Assembly: GCA_021777055.1 (NCBI GenBank)
Contig: JAIQZO010000063.1
Span: forward strand, 62,001 to 126,000
From: Candidatus Anammoxibacter sp.
GTDB taxonomy: Bacteria; Planctomycetota; Brocadiia; Brocadiales; Anammoxibacteraceae
Direction of reading: 5' to 3'
Length of the DNA stretch: 64,000 bases
Shown: positions 31,080-39,045 of the stretch, one piece after another
Numbering within the stretch: the stretch's first letter is position 1
Layout: each line of letters begins with the position of its first letter
The notes under the pieces: model-generated
What the model saw: only the letters and a program-made list of their open reading frames with translations
What the model was told of the DNA's origin: nothing
The model's database searches: none
Program-made: the position numbers and the translations under genes

Positions 31080-32618
31080 ATGGTTAAAAGCAGATTGATT
31101 CTTATGACAATGATGTTTTCGTTTATTATGATCTTTACTAGCACAATTACCCTAACAGCACAAAACGTAGTTACGACAATAGACCTCAACGCCAAATCAG
31201 ATATTTCGGTTTTACCTTTTGCCGTTGGAGTTAATCACATAGACAAAAGACTTTACATTGCCACATATAATATCAATGCAGAAAACAATGAAATTGTTGT
31301 TATTAATAGTTTAACAAACAAGGTAATAGATACCATTAGGTTTTCAGAACGTAATCTATTTTCACAAATGGAGATTAATCCCGCATCCAGGAGGATATAC
31401 TTCGCAACTCTTAAAGGTCTTGAGGCTAATGGTAATAAAATTCATGTAATAAACGGAATTACAAACAAAATTACCGCAACCATTAATATGGAAAACGGGC
31501 TTGAGAGAATTGCCATTAATAGTGTAACAAACAAGATATATGTGGTTAATAACAAAACGGTAACGGTTACTGTAATTGATGGCGAAACTAATAAGGTAAT
31601 AGACGTAATAGAACTGCAGAAAGACGCTGACCGTTTATTTATATCTGAAGGTATCAAAGTTAATCCTTTGATCAACAGAATTTATGTACTCAAGGATTCA
31701 ACAAGAAAGAGGCCGAATCCCGCCAAACAAAAAAAAATATTAGGTATGCCTAGGAAAAGATTGGTCTCTATAGGTGAAGATATAAAAGAGAAAGAATTAA
31801 TTGTCATTGACGGTGCAACAAACCGAGTAATAAATAGTGTTAAACTTGACTTTGATGCTCTTACTAACATTATTGATCCGAATATTAGCAATTCCATTTT
31901 CCCTCCAGACTTGTTCAGCGGTACAAGCTTTGCCCTATCTTCAGTTAACAAGATAGAAATCAACCAGTTAACAAACCGTATTTATATTTACGTTCGCATC
32001 ATAAAATATAATGGAGACGGTTTTAATTCGATCTTGGTAATAGACGGGTTAACAAACAAAATAATTGAGACCCTAGATCTATCCGGAATTCCGTACCCTA
32101 GCGATATGGTCGCTGTAAATCCCAATACAAATAGAATCTATTTAAACGATCAAACAAATAACACACTAAAAGTAATAGATGGAAGCTCATATCGTATAGT
32201 CTCGGATATTAAGATTGACGGTAGTCCTTATTCAATAAACGTAGATCCATCCACTAACCTCATATATATAGCAAATAAAGATTACGGCAACATTAAAGTC
32301 ATAAATGAAAACAGTATGAATTTTACACTGCCAACTTTTACGGTTTACCCTTCGTCTGCAGCCTATGATTCGTCATTCCGGGATGCGACTGTCACGCTTT
32401 TAGATCAGGAAGGAAAACCATTACAAGGGGTGGACGTTAAAGCATCAGCAAATGATCGTTTCGCCACTGTATTTCCATCCTCTATGGTTACAAATAATAA
32501 GGGCATCGCCGTTTTCAGATTCAGATTCAAATATAACACCGACGTTGAAGATGGAAAAAATAAAAGAATTACATTCACAGCAAATCAAAAGGAAACATTC
32601 ATTACAAATGAAGAGTAA
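31080..32618 (+). CDS. Secreted YVTN beta-propeller protein with Ig-like domain, paralogue 4
   Basis: 512 residues, full-length architecture: signal peptide (cleavage near TAQNVVTTI), propeller blades (INSVTNKIYVVN, NPNTNRIYLND, STNLIYIAN), and the C-terminal Ig-like domain (ATVTLLDQEGKPLQGVDVKA onward, ending FITNEE). A perfect AAAGGAGG site lies seven bases before the ATG. It begins 49 bp after the decayed end of paralogue 3. Confidence 0.88.
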   Translation: MVKSRLILMTMMFSFIMIFTSTITLTAQNVVTTIDLNAKSDISVLPFAVGVNHIDKRLYIATYNINAENNEIVVINSLTNKVIDTIRFSERNLFSQMEINPASRRIYFATLKGLEANGNKIHVINGITNKITATINMENGLERIAINSVTNKIYVVNNKTVTVTVIDGETNKVIDVIELQKDADRLFISEGIKVNPLINRIYVLKDSTRKRPNPAKQKKILGMPRKRLVSIGEDIKEKELIVIDGATNRVINSVKLDFDALTNIIDPNISNSIFPPDLFSGTSFALSSVNKIEINQLTNRIYIYVRIIKYNGDGFNSILVIDGLTNKIIETLDLSGIPYPSDMVAVNPNTNRIYLNDQTNNTLKVIDGSSYRIVSDIKIDGSPYSINVDPSTNLIYIANKDYGNIKVINENSMNFTLPTFTVYPSSAAYDSSFRDATVTLLDQEGKPLQGVDVKASANDRFATVFPSSMVTNNKGIAVFRFRFKYNTDVEDGKNKRITFTANQKETFITNEE

Positions 32619-32638
32619 TTTATTTATTTCTAAGGTAG

Positions 32639-33117
32639 AATAACCTTATTGAAGCAAGTAATCTATCTGAAATTCCGGGCAATAGCAAAATAATCACTAC
32701 CTATCGTAAAACAGATAAAATCTATTTAAACGATCCGGGGAATAAGACGGTTGAAGTAATGGTTACTAATAATGGGAGTAATGCTCTATACAAATGCAAC
32801 ACAGGCTTTGAATAAAACAATAGTAGACAGCATTGTCCGGTTAGCCTTTTGCAGTGAAATAATGTTCCATATTTATGGATATTTTTCAACATCATCGTGT
32901 TGAGAATTGCCTAAAATGCCTAAAGTGCCTAAAGTTAATAGAGTTGTTTTTTATTAATAATAAATAAATTTCTATAATTTTAGGCATTTTAGGCTCTGGA
33001 TGTTAGCATCTATATCTGCCAAGCAAATACATAACCGGACAACGCTGAATAATAGAAGATTACATTTGACGCAAATCGTTTAGAAAAAACCATTACAAAA
33101 AGAACTAAAACTAAATA
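32639..33117 (+). pseudogene. Fifth, decayed YVTN/Ig-like copy interrupted by a small element
   Basis: Without a start codon, the reading NNLIEASNLSEIPG...TDKIYLNDPGNKTVEVM matches a propeller blade of the paralogues. It then jumps to VTNNGSNALYKCNTGFE, as in the Ig-like domain, and stops. After the 227-bp insertion, ITFDANRLEKTITKRT (33053-33100) continues the Ig-like C-terminus. This is a deleted and interrupted remnant. Confidence 0.8.
32824..33050 (+). mobile_element. MITE-like element, copy 1
   Basis: About 227 bp with imperfect terminal inverted repeats: cagcattgtccggttag at 32828 and its inverse counterpart (cagcgttgtccggttat) ending at 33047. AATAG flanks both sides (32819-32823 and 33051-33055), a possible 5-bp target duplication. 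The interior has three 9-bp gcctaaaat-type units and no coding capacity. A related copy lies at 38836-38985. Confidence 0.72.
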
Positions 33118-33158
33118 AATGAATCTATCAAATTACTTTAATAATTTGGAACAAAATC

Positions 33159-35213
33159 ATGTCTTCAATACTTAATTCACTATTTGATGAAAAATTTGAT
33201 CCTGCAACTGTTAAGCTGCCCAAGGTAGGTCAAAATGGTCAAAGCAATATAAAAGGAATCTATTTAATAGGAGAAATAGCAGGAAAGCCCCTATTAAAAA
33301 ATGCTATCAACATGGGATATGATGTTATAGAAAAACTCTATCCCGGACTTTTGGATAAACAAGAAAAAGAGATATTTGATGTGTTGATCGTTGGTGCAGG
33401 TGCTGCCGGGATCAGTGCTTCATTAAGGGCAAAACAGAGAGGTCTAAATTACATTACCATTGAGCAGGGTAAAGTTGCAAACCTTATTACCACATTTACC
33501 AAAGGTAAGGTACTTTTTGTAGAACCGGTGGAGGAAGAGGTAAAAGGAGATCTTTGGCTGGAAGAGTGCACAAAAGAGGAGATACTTGAGAGATGGAATA
33601 AATTTATCACTGATGAACAACTTAACATAAAGACAAAAGAACGTGTAGAAGATATACAGAAAAGCAGCGGCATCTTTGATGTTATTACAGATAAAGGGAA
33701 CTACAAGGCAAAAATAGTGATACTGGCAATTGGAAAGGCAGGAAATCCCCGTAAGATTAATTGTTCCGGCGAAGATCTGGACAAGGTTGTAAACGTACTT
33801 GCGGATCCTGATGAATTCAACGATAAAGACATTATGATTTACGGTGCCGGAGACGTTGCAGCAGAAGCCGCTATTGCCCTGTGTGACAAAAACAGGACAA
33901 CCATAACGTGCGTAGATGAGTCGTTTACCTTTCCAAGGAAAAGAAACATAGATGCAATGGAAGCCAAGATAAAGGAGAACAAACTAAAGGTAAATTTTGC
34001 AACAAAGGTAAAAGAGATCCGGGAAGATTCGGTGGTAATAGAAAAAGATGGTAAAGAATTGGTAGAAAAGAACAATGCTTTCTTTACAATGATAGGTGCG
34101 GACCTGCCCCTCAAATTCTTTAAAAAAATAGGCATTACACTGGAAGGGGAGTGGACCATGAAACGGTTTATATTTGCCGTTTTGGTCTTTGCATTTGTAT
34201 TCTGTATATACTCATACAAAAAATACCCTGCAATCTTACCATTTAGTCTCATACCAGCAGAAACATTCTTCAGTTGGTTTGCACCTTTTGGAGAAGGAAA
34301 GGATTCCATATTCCAGTACAGGGACACGACATTCTGGTACTCCTTTACTTATACGGCTTTAATGGTAATATTCGGCATAAAATCGTACAACCGTTGGGGA
34401 AACGGTTTCAAGAGTAGGCATCAGAAAGTAAGATTTATTTCACTTATTCTATGTCAGGTTATCCTTTTCTTCCTGATACCAGAATTTTTATTTAAATTTC
34501 TTATCCATATGGGAAACTCTTATCAGTACTGGCACGCATACACACTTCTGCAACCCTGGCCATTAATCTTTTATTTTATATTTAACCAGCCCCACCTGTT
34601 TTATCTCATTTGGGGCGGCATAATGACCATAATTCTTGTGCCACTTACAGCAAGGTGGCATGGTAAACGGTTTTGTACCTGGCTTTGTGGTTGTGGTGGT
34701 CTAGCTGAAACCGTGGGAGACAGATGGCGACATCTGGCGCCTAAAGGACGTAAATCTCAGGCATGGGAGTTTATGAACTGGATTGTTTTGGGCTGGGCAT
34801 TTCTTGCGTTAATACTCTTCTTTGTGCTGCCGTCAATAGGTATACAAGTTGTAAATTCCTACAGTAAAATAGTTGATTTCTGGTTAATTGCAGTCTTACC
34901 TGTGGCCGCCTATCCTATTTTCGGAGGAAAGATATGGTGCAGATACTGGTGCCCTTTAGCAAAGTACATCCAGATATTCAGCAAATGGTATGGAAAATTA
35001 AAGATTACTTCAAATGATAAGTGCATTACATGCGGAGAGTGTTCCAGATACTGTCAGGTAGGTATTGACGTTATGAGTTTTGCTAAAAACCAACAGGAAT
35101 TCTCAAACAATAACACATCATGTATTCACTGTGGCATCTGCATTACTGTTTGCCCCATGGACGTACTTAAGTTTGGCGAGCAAGAGTCTGGTAAACTAAA
35201 AACTAAAAGTTAA
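33159..35213 (+). CDS. Membrane flavoprotein-polyferredoxin fusion (TrxR-like FAD/NAD(P) domain + NapH-like 4Fe-4S)
   Basis: 684 residues. GIYLIGEIAGKPLLKNAINM (33-52) looks like the FAD-contact motif normally found at the C-terminal end of TrxR-like flavoproteins. It is followed by the dinucleotide-binding GAGAAG (79-84), an NAD(P) site GAGDVA (229-234) and IGADLPLKFF (~313). From ~337 there are several membrane segments, the NapH/NosR-type motifs CTWLCGCGG and WCRYWCP, and two ferredoxin clusters, CITCGECSRYC and CIHCGICITVC. No TrxR CxxC is seen. The protein probably moves electrons between NAD(P)H and a quinone or periplasmic partner. The last residues (KLKTKS) are encoded inside a heptamer repeat. 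The partner is unknown. Confidence 0.85.
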   Translation: MSSILNSLFDEKFDPATVKLPKVGQNGQSNIKGIYLIGEIAGKPLLKNAINMGYDVIEKLYPGLLDKQEKEIFDVLIVGAGAAGISASLRAKQRGLNYITIEQGKVANLITTFTKGKVLFVEPVEEEVKGDLWLEECTKEEILERWNKFITDEQLNIKTKERVEDIQKSSGIFDVITDKGNYKAKIVILAIGKAGNPRKINCSGEDLDKVVNVLADPDEFNDKDIMIYGAGDVAAEAAIALCDKNRTTITCVDESFTFPRKRNIDAMEAKIKENKLKVNFATKVKEIREDSVVIEKDGKELVEKNNAFFTMIGADLPLKFFKKIGITLEGEWTMKRFIFAVLVFAFVFCIYSYKKYPAILPFSLIPAETFFSWFAPFGEGKDSIFQYRDTTFWYSFTYTALMVIFGIKSYNRWGNGFKSRHQKVRFISLILCQVILFFLIPEFLFKFLIHMGNSYQYWHAYTLLQPWPLIFYFIFNQPHLFYLIWGGIMTIILVPLTARWHGKRFCTWLCGCGGLAETVGDRWRHLAPKGRKSQAWEFMNWIVLGWAFLALILFFVLPSIGIQVVNSYSKIVDFWLIAVLPVAAYPIFGGKIWCRYWCPLAKYIQIFSKWYGKLKITSNDKCITCGECSRYCQVGIDVMSFAKNQQEFSNNNTSCIHCGICITVCPMDVLKFGEQESGKLKTKS

Positions 35214-35291
35214 AAGCTAAAAACTAAAAGTTAAAAGCTAAAAACTATGAGCTAAGAGCTAAGAGCTAAGAGCTAAAAACCAAAAGCTAAT
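35193..35291 (+). repeat. Heptamer array (taaaagc/taagagc)n
   Basis: About thirteen 7-bp units of the form TRARARC (taaaagc, taaaaac, taaaagt, tatgagc, taagagc). The array begins within the last codons of the polyferredoxin gene and fills the spacer before the DUF3179 gene. It belongs to the same sequence family as the array at 24709. Confidence 0.9.
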
Positions 35292-35303
35292 GAGTAAATA
35301 ACT

Positions 35304-36368
35304 ATGAGAATTTGTAGAATAAGAAACTTGATAGGACTCTTACTTATAATCTTTACTCTGTTTTCCATAACAAGAGTAAAAGATTCAACGGCGAAAGATA
35401 AAGAAACAGTAGAAATAATTGATGTACAACCTAAAGATGCCATACAATCTATAAAAGATCCCAAATTTGTCTCTTCAACTGAAGCAAAGCTCCATCAGGA
35501 TGAACCTGTTATAGGTCTGTCCATTAATGGAGACGACAGGGCATACTCAATCTATCTATTAAACAGTCATGAAATTGTTAATGATGTGATAGAGAGTAAA
35601 CCGGTAGCAGTAACGTGGTGACCACTTGCCAATCTTGCTGTCGTGTACAGCAGAAAAATTAACGACAATATTTATACATTTGGCGTATCAGGTAAACTCA
35701 CAAAGAACACACTACTAATGTTTGATTACGAAACAGAATCACTATGGAACGCTATTTCAGGTGAAGCGGTTAAGGGAGAGCTGAAAGGCGAAAAGCTGCA
35801 GGAGATTGCTAGTATACAAAAGATCCTATGGAAAGAGTGGAAAGTAATGCATCCGGATACTAAGGTTTTAACATACAAAGGAAAAGAGAGTGCCGGTTAT
35901 GACAATTACAGGGAATATCATAAAAGCAAAACAAAGACCGGTATAATCCGTGTAGCGAGCAAAGACAAACGTTTAAAGCCAAAAGAGACGGTTATCGCAC
36001 TGGAAATAGAGGGAAATCAAAAAGTTTATCCATTAAATATTTTCAAAAACCGTAAAATAGTGTCTGATAGTTTCCAGAAAAGAGATTTACTATTTTACCA
36101 TGATCATCTTACAAACAATACTATTGTATATATTAGGAAGATAGGAGAGACTATACTTGAATTCCCGGATTTAAATAATCCGTTGTTACAGCAGATATCA
36201 GATGACATTATTACAGATAAGACCACTGGAACAAAGTGGGACATGAAATCTGGCATGGCAATTGACGGAGCTCTAAAGGGTAAAGAATTAGAAATGATAG
36301 AGTTTAAGAATGTCTATTGGTTTGTATGGGCGGACCATTACCCTGATACGGAAATCTATAAACAGTAA
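35304..36368 (+). CDS. DUF3179 protein with in-frame TGA at the conserved Cys position (candidate selenoprotein or point-mutated gene)
   Basis: Read through the TGA at 35619-35621, the gene gives 354 residues and one continuous DUF3179-type protein. An N-terminal hydrophobic signal (8-22) precedes two repeats of the type GDDRAYSIYLLNSHEIVNDVI. Just before the TGA is VAVTW and just after it PLANLAVVYSR. The family motif there is VTYCPLC or similar, so residue 106 should be Cys. After it, FGVSGKLTKNTLLMFDYETESLWNAISGEAVKG is typical and intact. A hairpin follows the TGA. If Sec is not inserted, the gene is split into a 105-residue fragment and a downstream ORF (35643-36368). The function of DUF3179 is unknown. 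It follows the polyferredoxin gene on the same strand. Confidence 0.75.
35622..35653 (+). promoter_or_regulatory. bSECIS-like hairpin after the in-frame TGA
   Basis: TTGCTGT (35635-35641) pairs with ACAGCAG (35647-35653), six Watson-Crick pairs and one wobble, closing a 5-base loop CGTGT. The stem begins 13 bases and the loop 20 bases after the TGA. G is the second loop base. This geometry is compatible with bacterial SECIS elements such as that of fdhF. Short hairpins also arise by chance. Confidence 0.45.
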
Positions 36369-36687
36369 GATTTCTACTTACAGTAAACGGTTCAAGTATG
36401 CGGAACCAAAAGATGGAGCGTTGGCGTTCTGGAGTATTGCGTAGAGAAAAAAACGAAATGCCCCAAAACATCAACACTCCAATACCTCATTACCCATCTA
36501 TTCTCAGATAGTTAATCTCCATAGAAAGTAAATTTCTAAAAATCAAGTCGTTACAGAGTAATGTGATAAATAGAGTCTACTTTTTTCATTTGAATTTTAC
36601 GGCCATTTTTGTAACCATTATTAATAAAACTAACATTTAAACGTGTAATCAGCACATTAACTATTTGTAAAAGAGGGATAAATCTTT
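36369..36687. other. 319-bp intergenic stretch without a gene
   Basis: No ORF of interest. There is one small hairpin (ggttc...gaacc near 36390) and an imperfect inverted pair of ctccaatac-like words (36414-36444 and 36470-36500). A promoter for the aldo/keto reductase gene should lie at its right end; an AGAGGGAT lies 11 bases before that ATG. Confidence 0.5.
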
Positions 36688-37629
36688 ATGAAGTACAGAA
36701 CATTGGGAAAAAGTGATCTAGATGTAAGTGTTATAGGGTTTGGTGCATGGGGAATTGGAGGGTATCCATTTTGGAAGAATGAGGGAGATGAAGAGTCTGT
36801 AAACGCGATAAAAGAAGCATTTGATCTTGGGGTTAATTTTTTTGACACTGCACCGGTTTACGGTTTTGGACTCTCTGAAACCCTTTTAGGAAAGGCGTTG
36901 AAAGATGTAAGAGAAAAGGCGATAATTGCAACAAAGTGCGGATTACGGTGGAAAAAAGAAGAATTGAAAAGTTTATCTAGAAATGCATCAAGAGATTCTA
37001 TAATAGAAGAGGTAGAGATGAGCCTTAAAAGGTTGCAGACCGATTATATAGACCTTTACCAGATCCATTGGCCAGATGAAAACACTCCTATTTCAGAATC
37101 CATGGAAACTCTCTGCAAGATCCAAGAAAGCGGCAAGATTAAGCATATTGGCGTAAGTAACTATTCTTTATCGCAATTAGAAGAGGCAGTAAAGTATGCC
37201 AACATTGTCTCACTGCAGCCACAGTACAATATGGTTGAGCGTGATATAGAAAAAGATTTGCTCCCATTCTGTAACAAAAACAATGTGGGCATAATCGCGT
37301 ACAGCCCGTTGGCATCAGGAATACTAACCGGAAAGTATGATGAAACTACGAAGTTCAAAGATTGGCGCGGCAAGGGTGGGATCGGACATTTTACAGATGA
37401 TACATATAGATCAAATATAAAAAAGATCAAAAAAATATCAAAAATTGCAGAAAAATTGAGAAGAACGATGGGACAGTTAGCAATAAATTGGGTAATCAAT
37501 AAACCTGGAATCACAACCGCAATAGTGGGGATAAAAAACGCGAAACAGATAGAGGAAAATCTGAACTCAGTTGGATGGAATATACCGAACGAGAATCTTC
37601 AGGAAATAGAAGAAATTCTCGCTGATTAA
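36688..37629 (+). CDS. Aldo/keto reductase
   Basis: 313 residues, typical AKR length. FFDTAPVYGFGLSE carries the catalytic Asp and Tyr. Lys in IIATKCGLRW and His in DLYQIHWPDE complete the tetrad. GVSNYSLSQLEEA and AYSPLASGILTGKY are standard AKR motifs, and the C-terminal AIVGIKNAKQIEENL binds NADP(H). It reduces a carbonyl substrate that cannot be named. It is flanked by gaps on both sides and shows no operon partner. Confidence 0.94.
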   Translation: MKYRTLGKSDLDVSVIGFGAWGIGGYPFWKNEGDEESVNAIKEAFDLGVNFFDTAPVYGFGLSETLLGKALKDVREKAIIATKCGLRWKKEELKSLSRNASRDSIIEEVEMSLKRLQTDYIDLYQIHWPDENTPISESMETLCKIQESGKIKHIGVSNYSLSQLEEAVKYANIVSLQPQYNMVERDIEKDLLPFCNKNNVGIIAYSPLASGILTGKYDETTKFKDWRGKGGIGHFTDDTYRSNIKKIKKISKIAEKLRRTMGQLAINWVINKPGITTAIVGIKNAKQIEENLNSVGWNIPNENLQEIEEILAD

Positions 37630-37939
37630 GGCAAACCAGATGCATAGTCCGGAGATTGATGACAGAGAATAATTATTCTAATAATCAAATAACCATATGT
37701 TCTTTTTGCGATATTTCTGTGTAGAAGTATCTACCACAAACAAACAAGTTTATACTTACAATAATATAAAGGCCGGGGCAGTCGCCAAGACTGCTCCAAA
37801 TGTTTCTTATAGCTGGGCAGAGATTACGTACAATTCAAATAATCGTCTCATAGGATGTCGTATTACCTTTTGTCTAGGTCTTTCAGAAAGCCTCAATCCT
37901 GCATTATTAAAGTTACCGGTTTGTTGATGAGGTCATCAA
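37630..37939. other. Intergenic region with a palindromic repeat
   Basis: It holds ggggcagtcgccaagactgctcc (37774-37796), related to the repeats at 27757 and 27883 and followed by the same aaatgtttct. An ORF at 37697-37927 spans this repeat and is probably spurious. Confidence 0.5.
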
Positions 37940-38767
37940 TCATATCCTTATCCTATAAATTTTCTCCCCTTCTACTACAGCCTTAAAATCATGTGAGTAG
38001 GTAGAAAACCGGAGAGTTTCTTTAGTACCAAGACAAAGAAATCCTCTGGGGTGTAAACTCTCCCAGAATAGTTTAAACACACGTCCCTGTAATTCTTTGT
38101 TAAAATAGATAAGCACGTTTCGACATAAGATCAAATCCATTTCACCGAACACGCTATCAGTAGCCATGTTGTGATCAGAAAAGACAATATTCTTTTTTAG
38201 TGAATTATCTATAATTGCATAATCATACTTAGCTGTATAGTAATCCGCAAAAGATTCAAGCCCTCCAGCATTTATGTAATTACGAGTAAAATCCTTCATT
38301 TTATCAATGGGAAATACACCTTCTTTGGCCTTGCGAAGAACAACTTCGTTAGCATCAGTTGCATATATCATTACATTTCTATCAACTCTTTCCTCCTTTA
38401 ACAAAATTGCTAGAGAGTAGGCCTCCTCTCCACTGGAACAGCCTGCAAGCCAGATCTTAATAACGGGTTGCTTTTTCAATTCCGGCATTACAACTTCCCT
38501 AAGAGCTTTAAAAAATGATGGATCTCGAAACATTTCTGTTACATTGACAGTAAGATACATAAGCAACCGGTCAAAAAATGCTCTATCATTTAGTAATTTG
38601 TGCTGCATCTCAGAAATTGTTTTAAGTCTAAACTTAGACAACTGGTTCATTATACGTCGCCTTATAGAGGCTCTGGCATAATTCCTGAAATCATACCCAT
38701 ACTTAAGATAGATAGCATCAAGGAGAAGATCGATTTCAATTTTTTCATTTTCGCTTAGATTAACCAT
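37940..38767 (-). CDS. cheR: CheR-type protein-glutamate methyltransferase
   Basis: About 275 residues from the ATG at 38767 (a TTG seven codons upstream at 38788 is the alternative). The N-terminal all-alpha domain includes RRRIMNQLSKFRLKTI. The SAM site is IWLAGCSSGEEAYSLAILL, followed by YATDANEVVLRKAKEGVF and MDLILCRNVLIYFN. It methylates glutamates of chemoreceptors or related sensors using SAM. It sits beside a sensor cluster on the same strand, but no CheB is in the window, so it may modify the membrane sensors at 40852-48523. Confidence 0.92.
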   Translation of the reverse strand: MVNLSENEKIEIDLLLDAIYLKYGYDFRNYARASIRRRIMNQLSKFRLKTISEMQHKLLNDRAFFDRLLMYLTVNVTEMFRDPSFFKALREVVMPELKKQPVIKIWLAGCSSGEEAYSLAILLKEERVDRNVMIYATDANEVVLRKAKEGVFPIDKMKDFTRNYINAGGLESFADYYTAKYDYAIIDNSLKKNIVFSDHNMATDSVFGEMDLILCRNVLIYFNKELQGRVFKLFWESLHPRGFLCLGTKETLRFSTYSHDFKAVVEGEKIYRIRI

Positions 38768-38835
38768 TATATTCAAGACTGAAGACAAGAAACTTATACT
38801 TTAATCGGTAGTATTATGAAAAGGATATAAGAAGT

Positions 38836-38985
38836 CCGTGTTGTCCGGGTAGGTATTTTCTTCACATGTGTATTAACATTAAGTGCCTAAAATGACTAAA
38901 GTGCCTAAAATGAGGTAAAGTTATTGGGAAATGTTCATAAATATGAAACTTTTTTACACTGCAAAAAACTAACCTGACAATACTG
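38836..38985 (-). mobile_element. MITE-like element, copy 2
   Basis: About 150 bp in inverted orientation relative to the copy at 32824. Read on the minus strand it starts cagtattgtcaggttag and continues with ttttgcagtg and catatttatg, matching the first copy. It has three gcctaaaat-type units, and its other end (ccgtgttgtccgggtag) is the opposite terminal repeat. No coding capacity. Confidence 0.68.
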
Positions 38986-39045
38986 ATAACAAGTATGTCT
39001 ACTTGAAAAATAGATGATACAGTAATCTAAGGTCCCAAATATCAA

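Noticed and set aside
36385..36410. tRNA-like ggttcaagtatgcggaacc
   Set aside because: It is only a short hairpin; no acceptor stem, D-arm or anticodon arm can be fitted around it. No tRNA was found in the window.
37697..37927. 76-residue plus-strand ORF
   Set aside because: It spans a palindromic dispersed repeat, has no ribosome site or family match, and ends at the cheR stop on the other strand.
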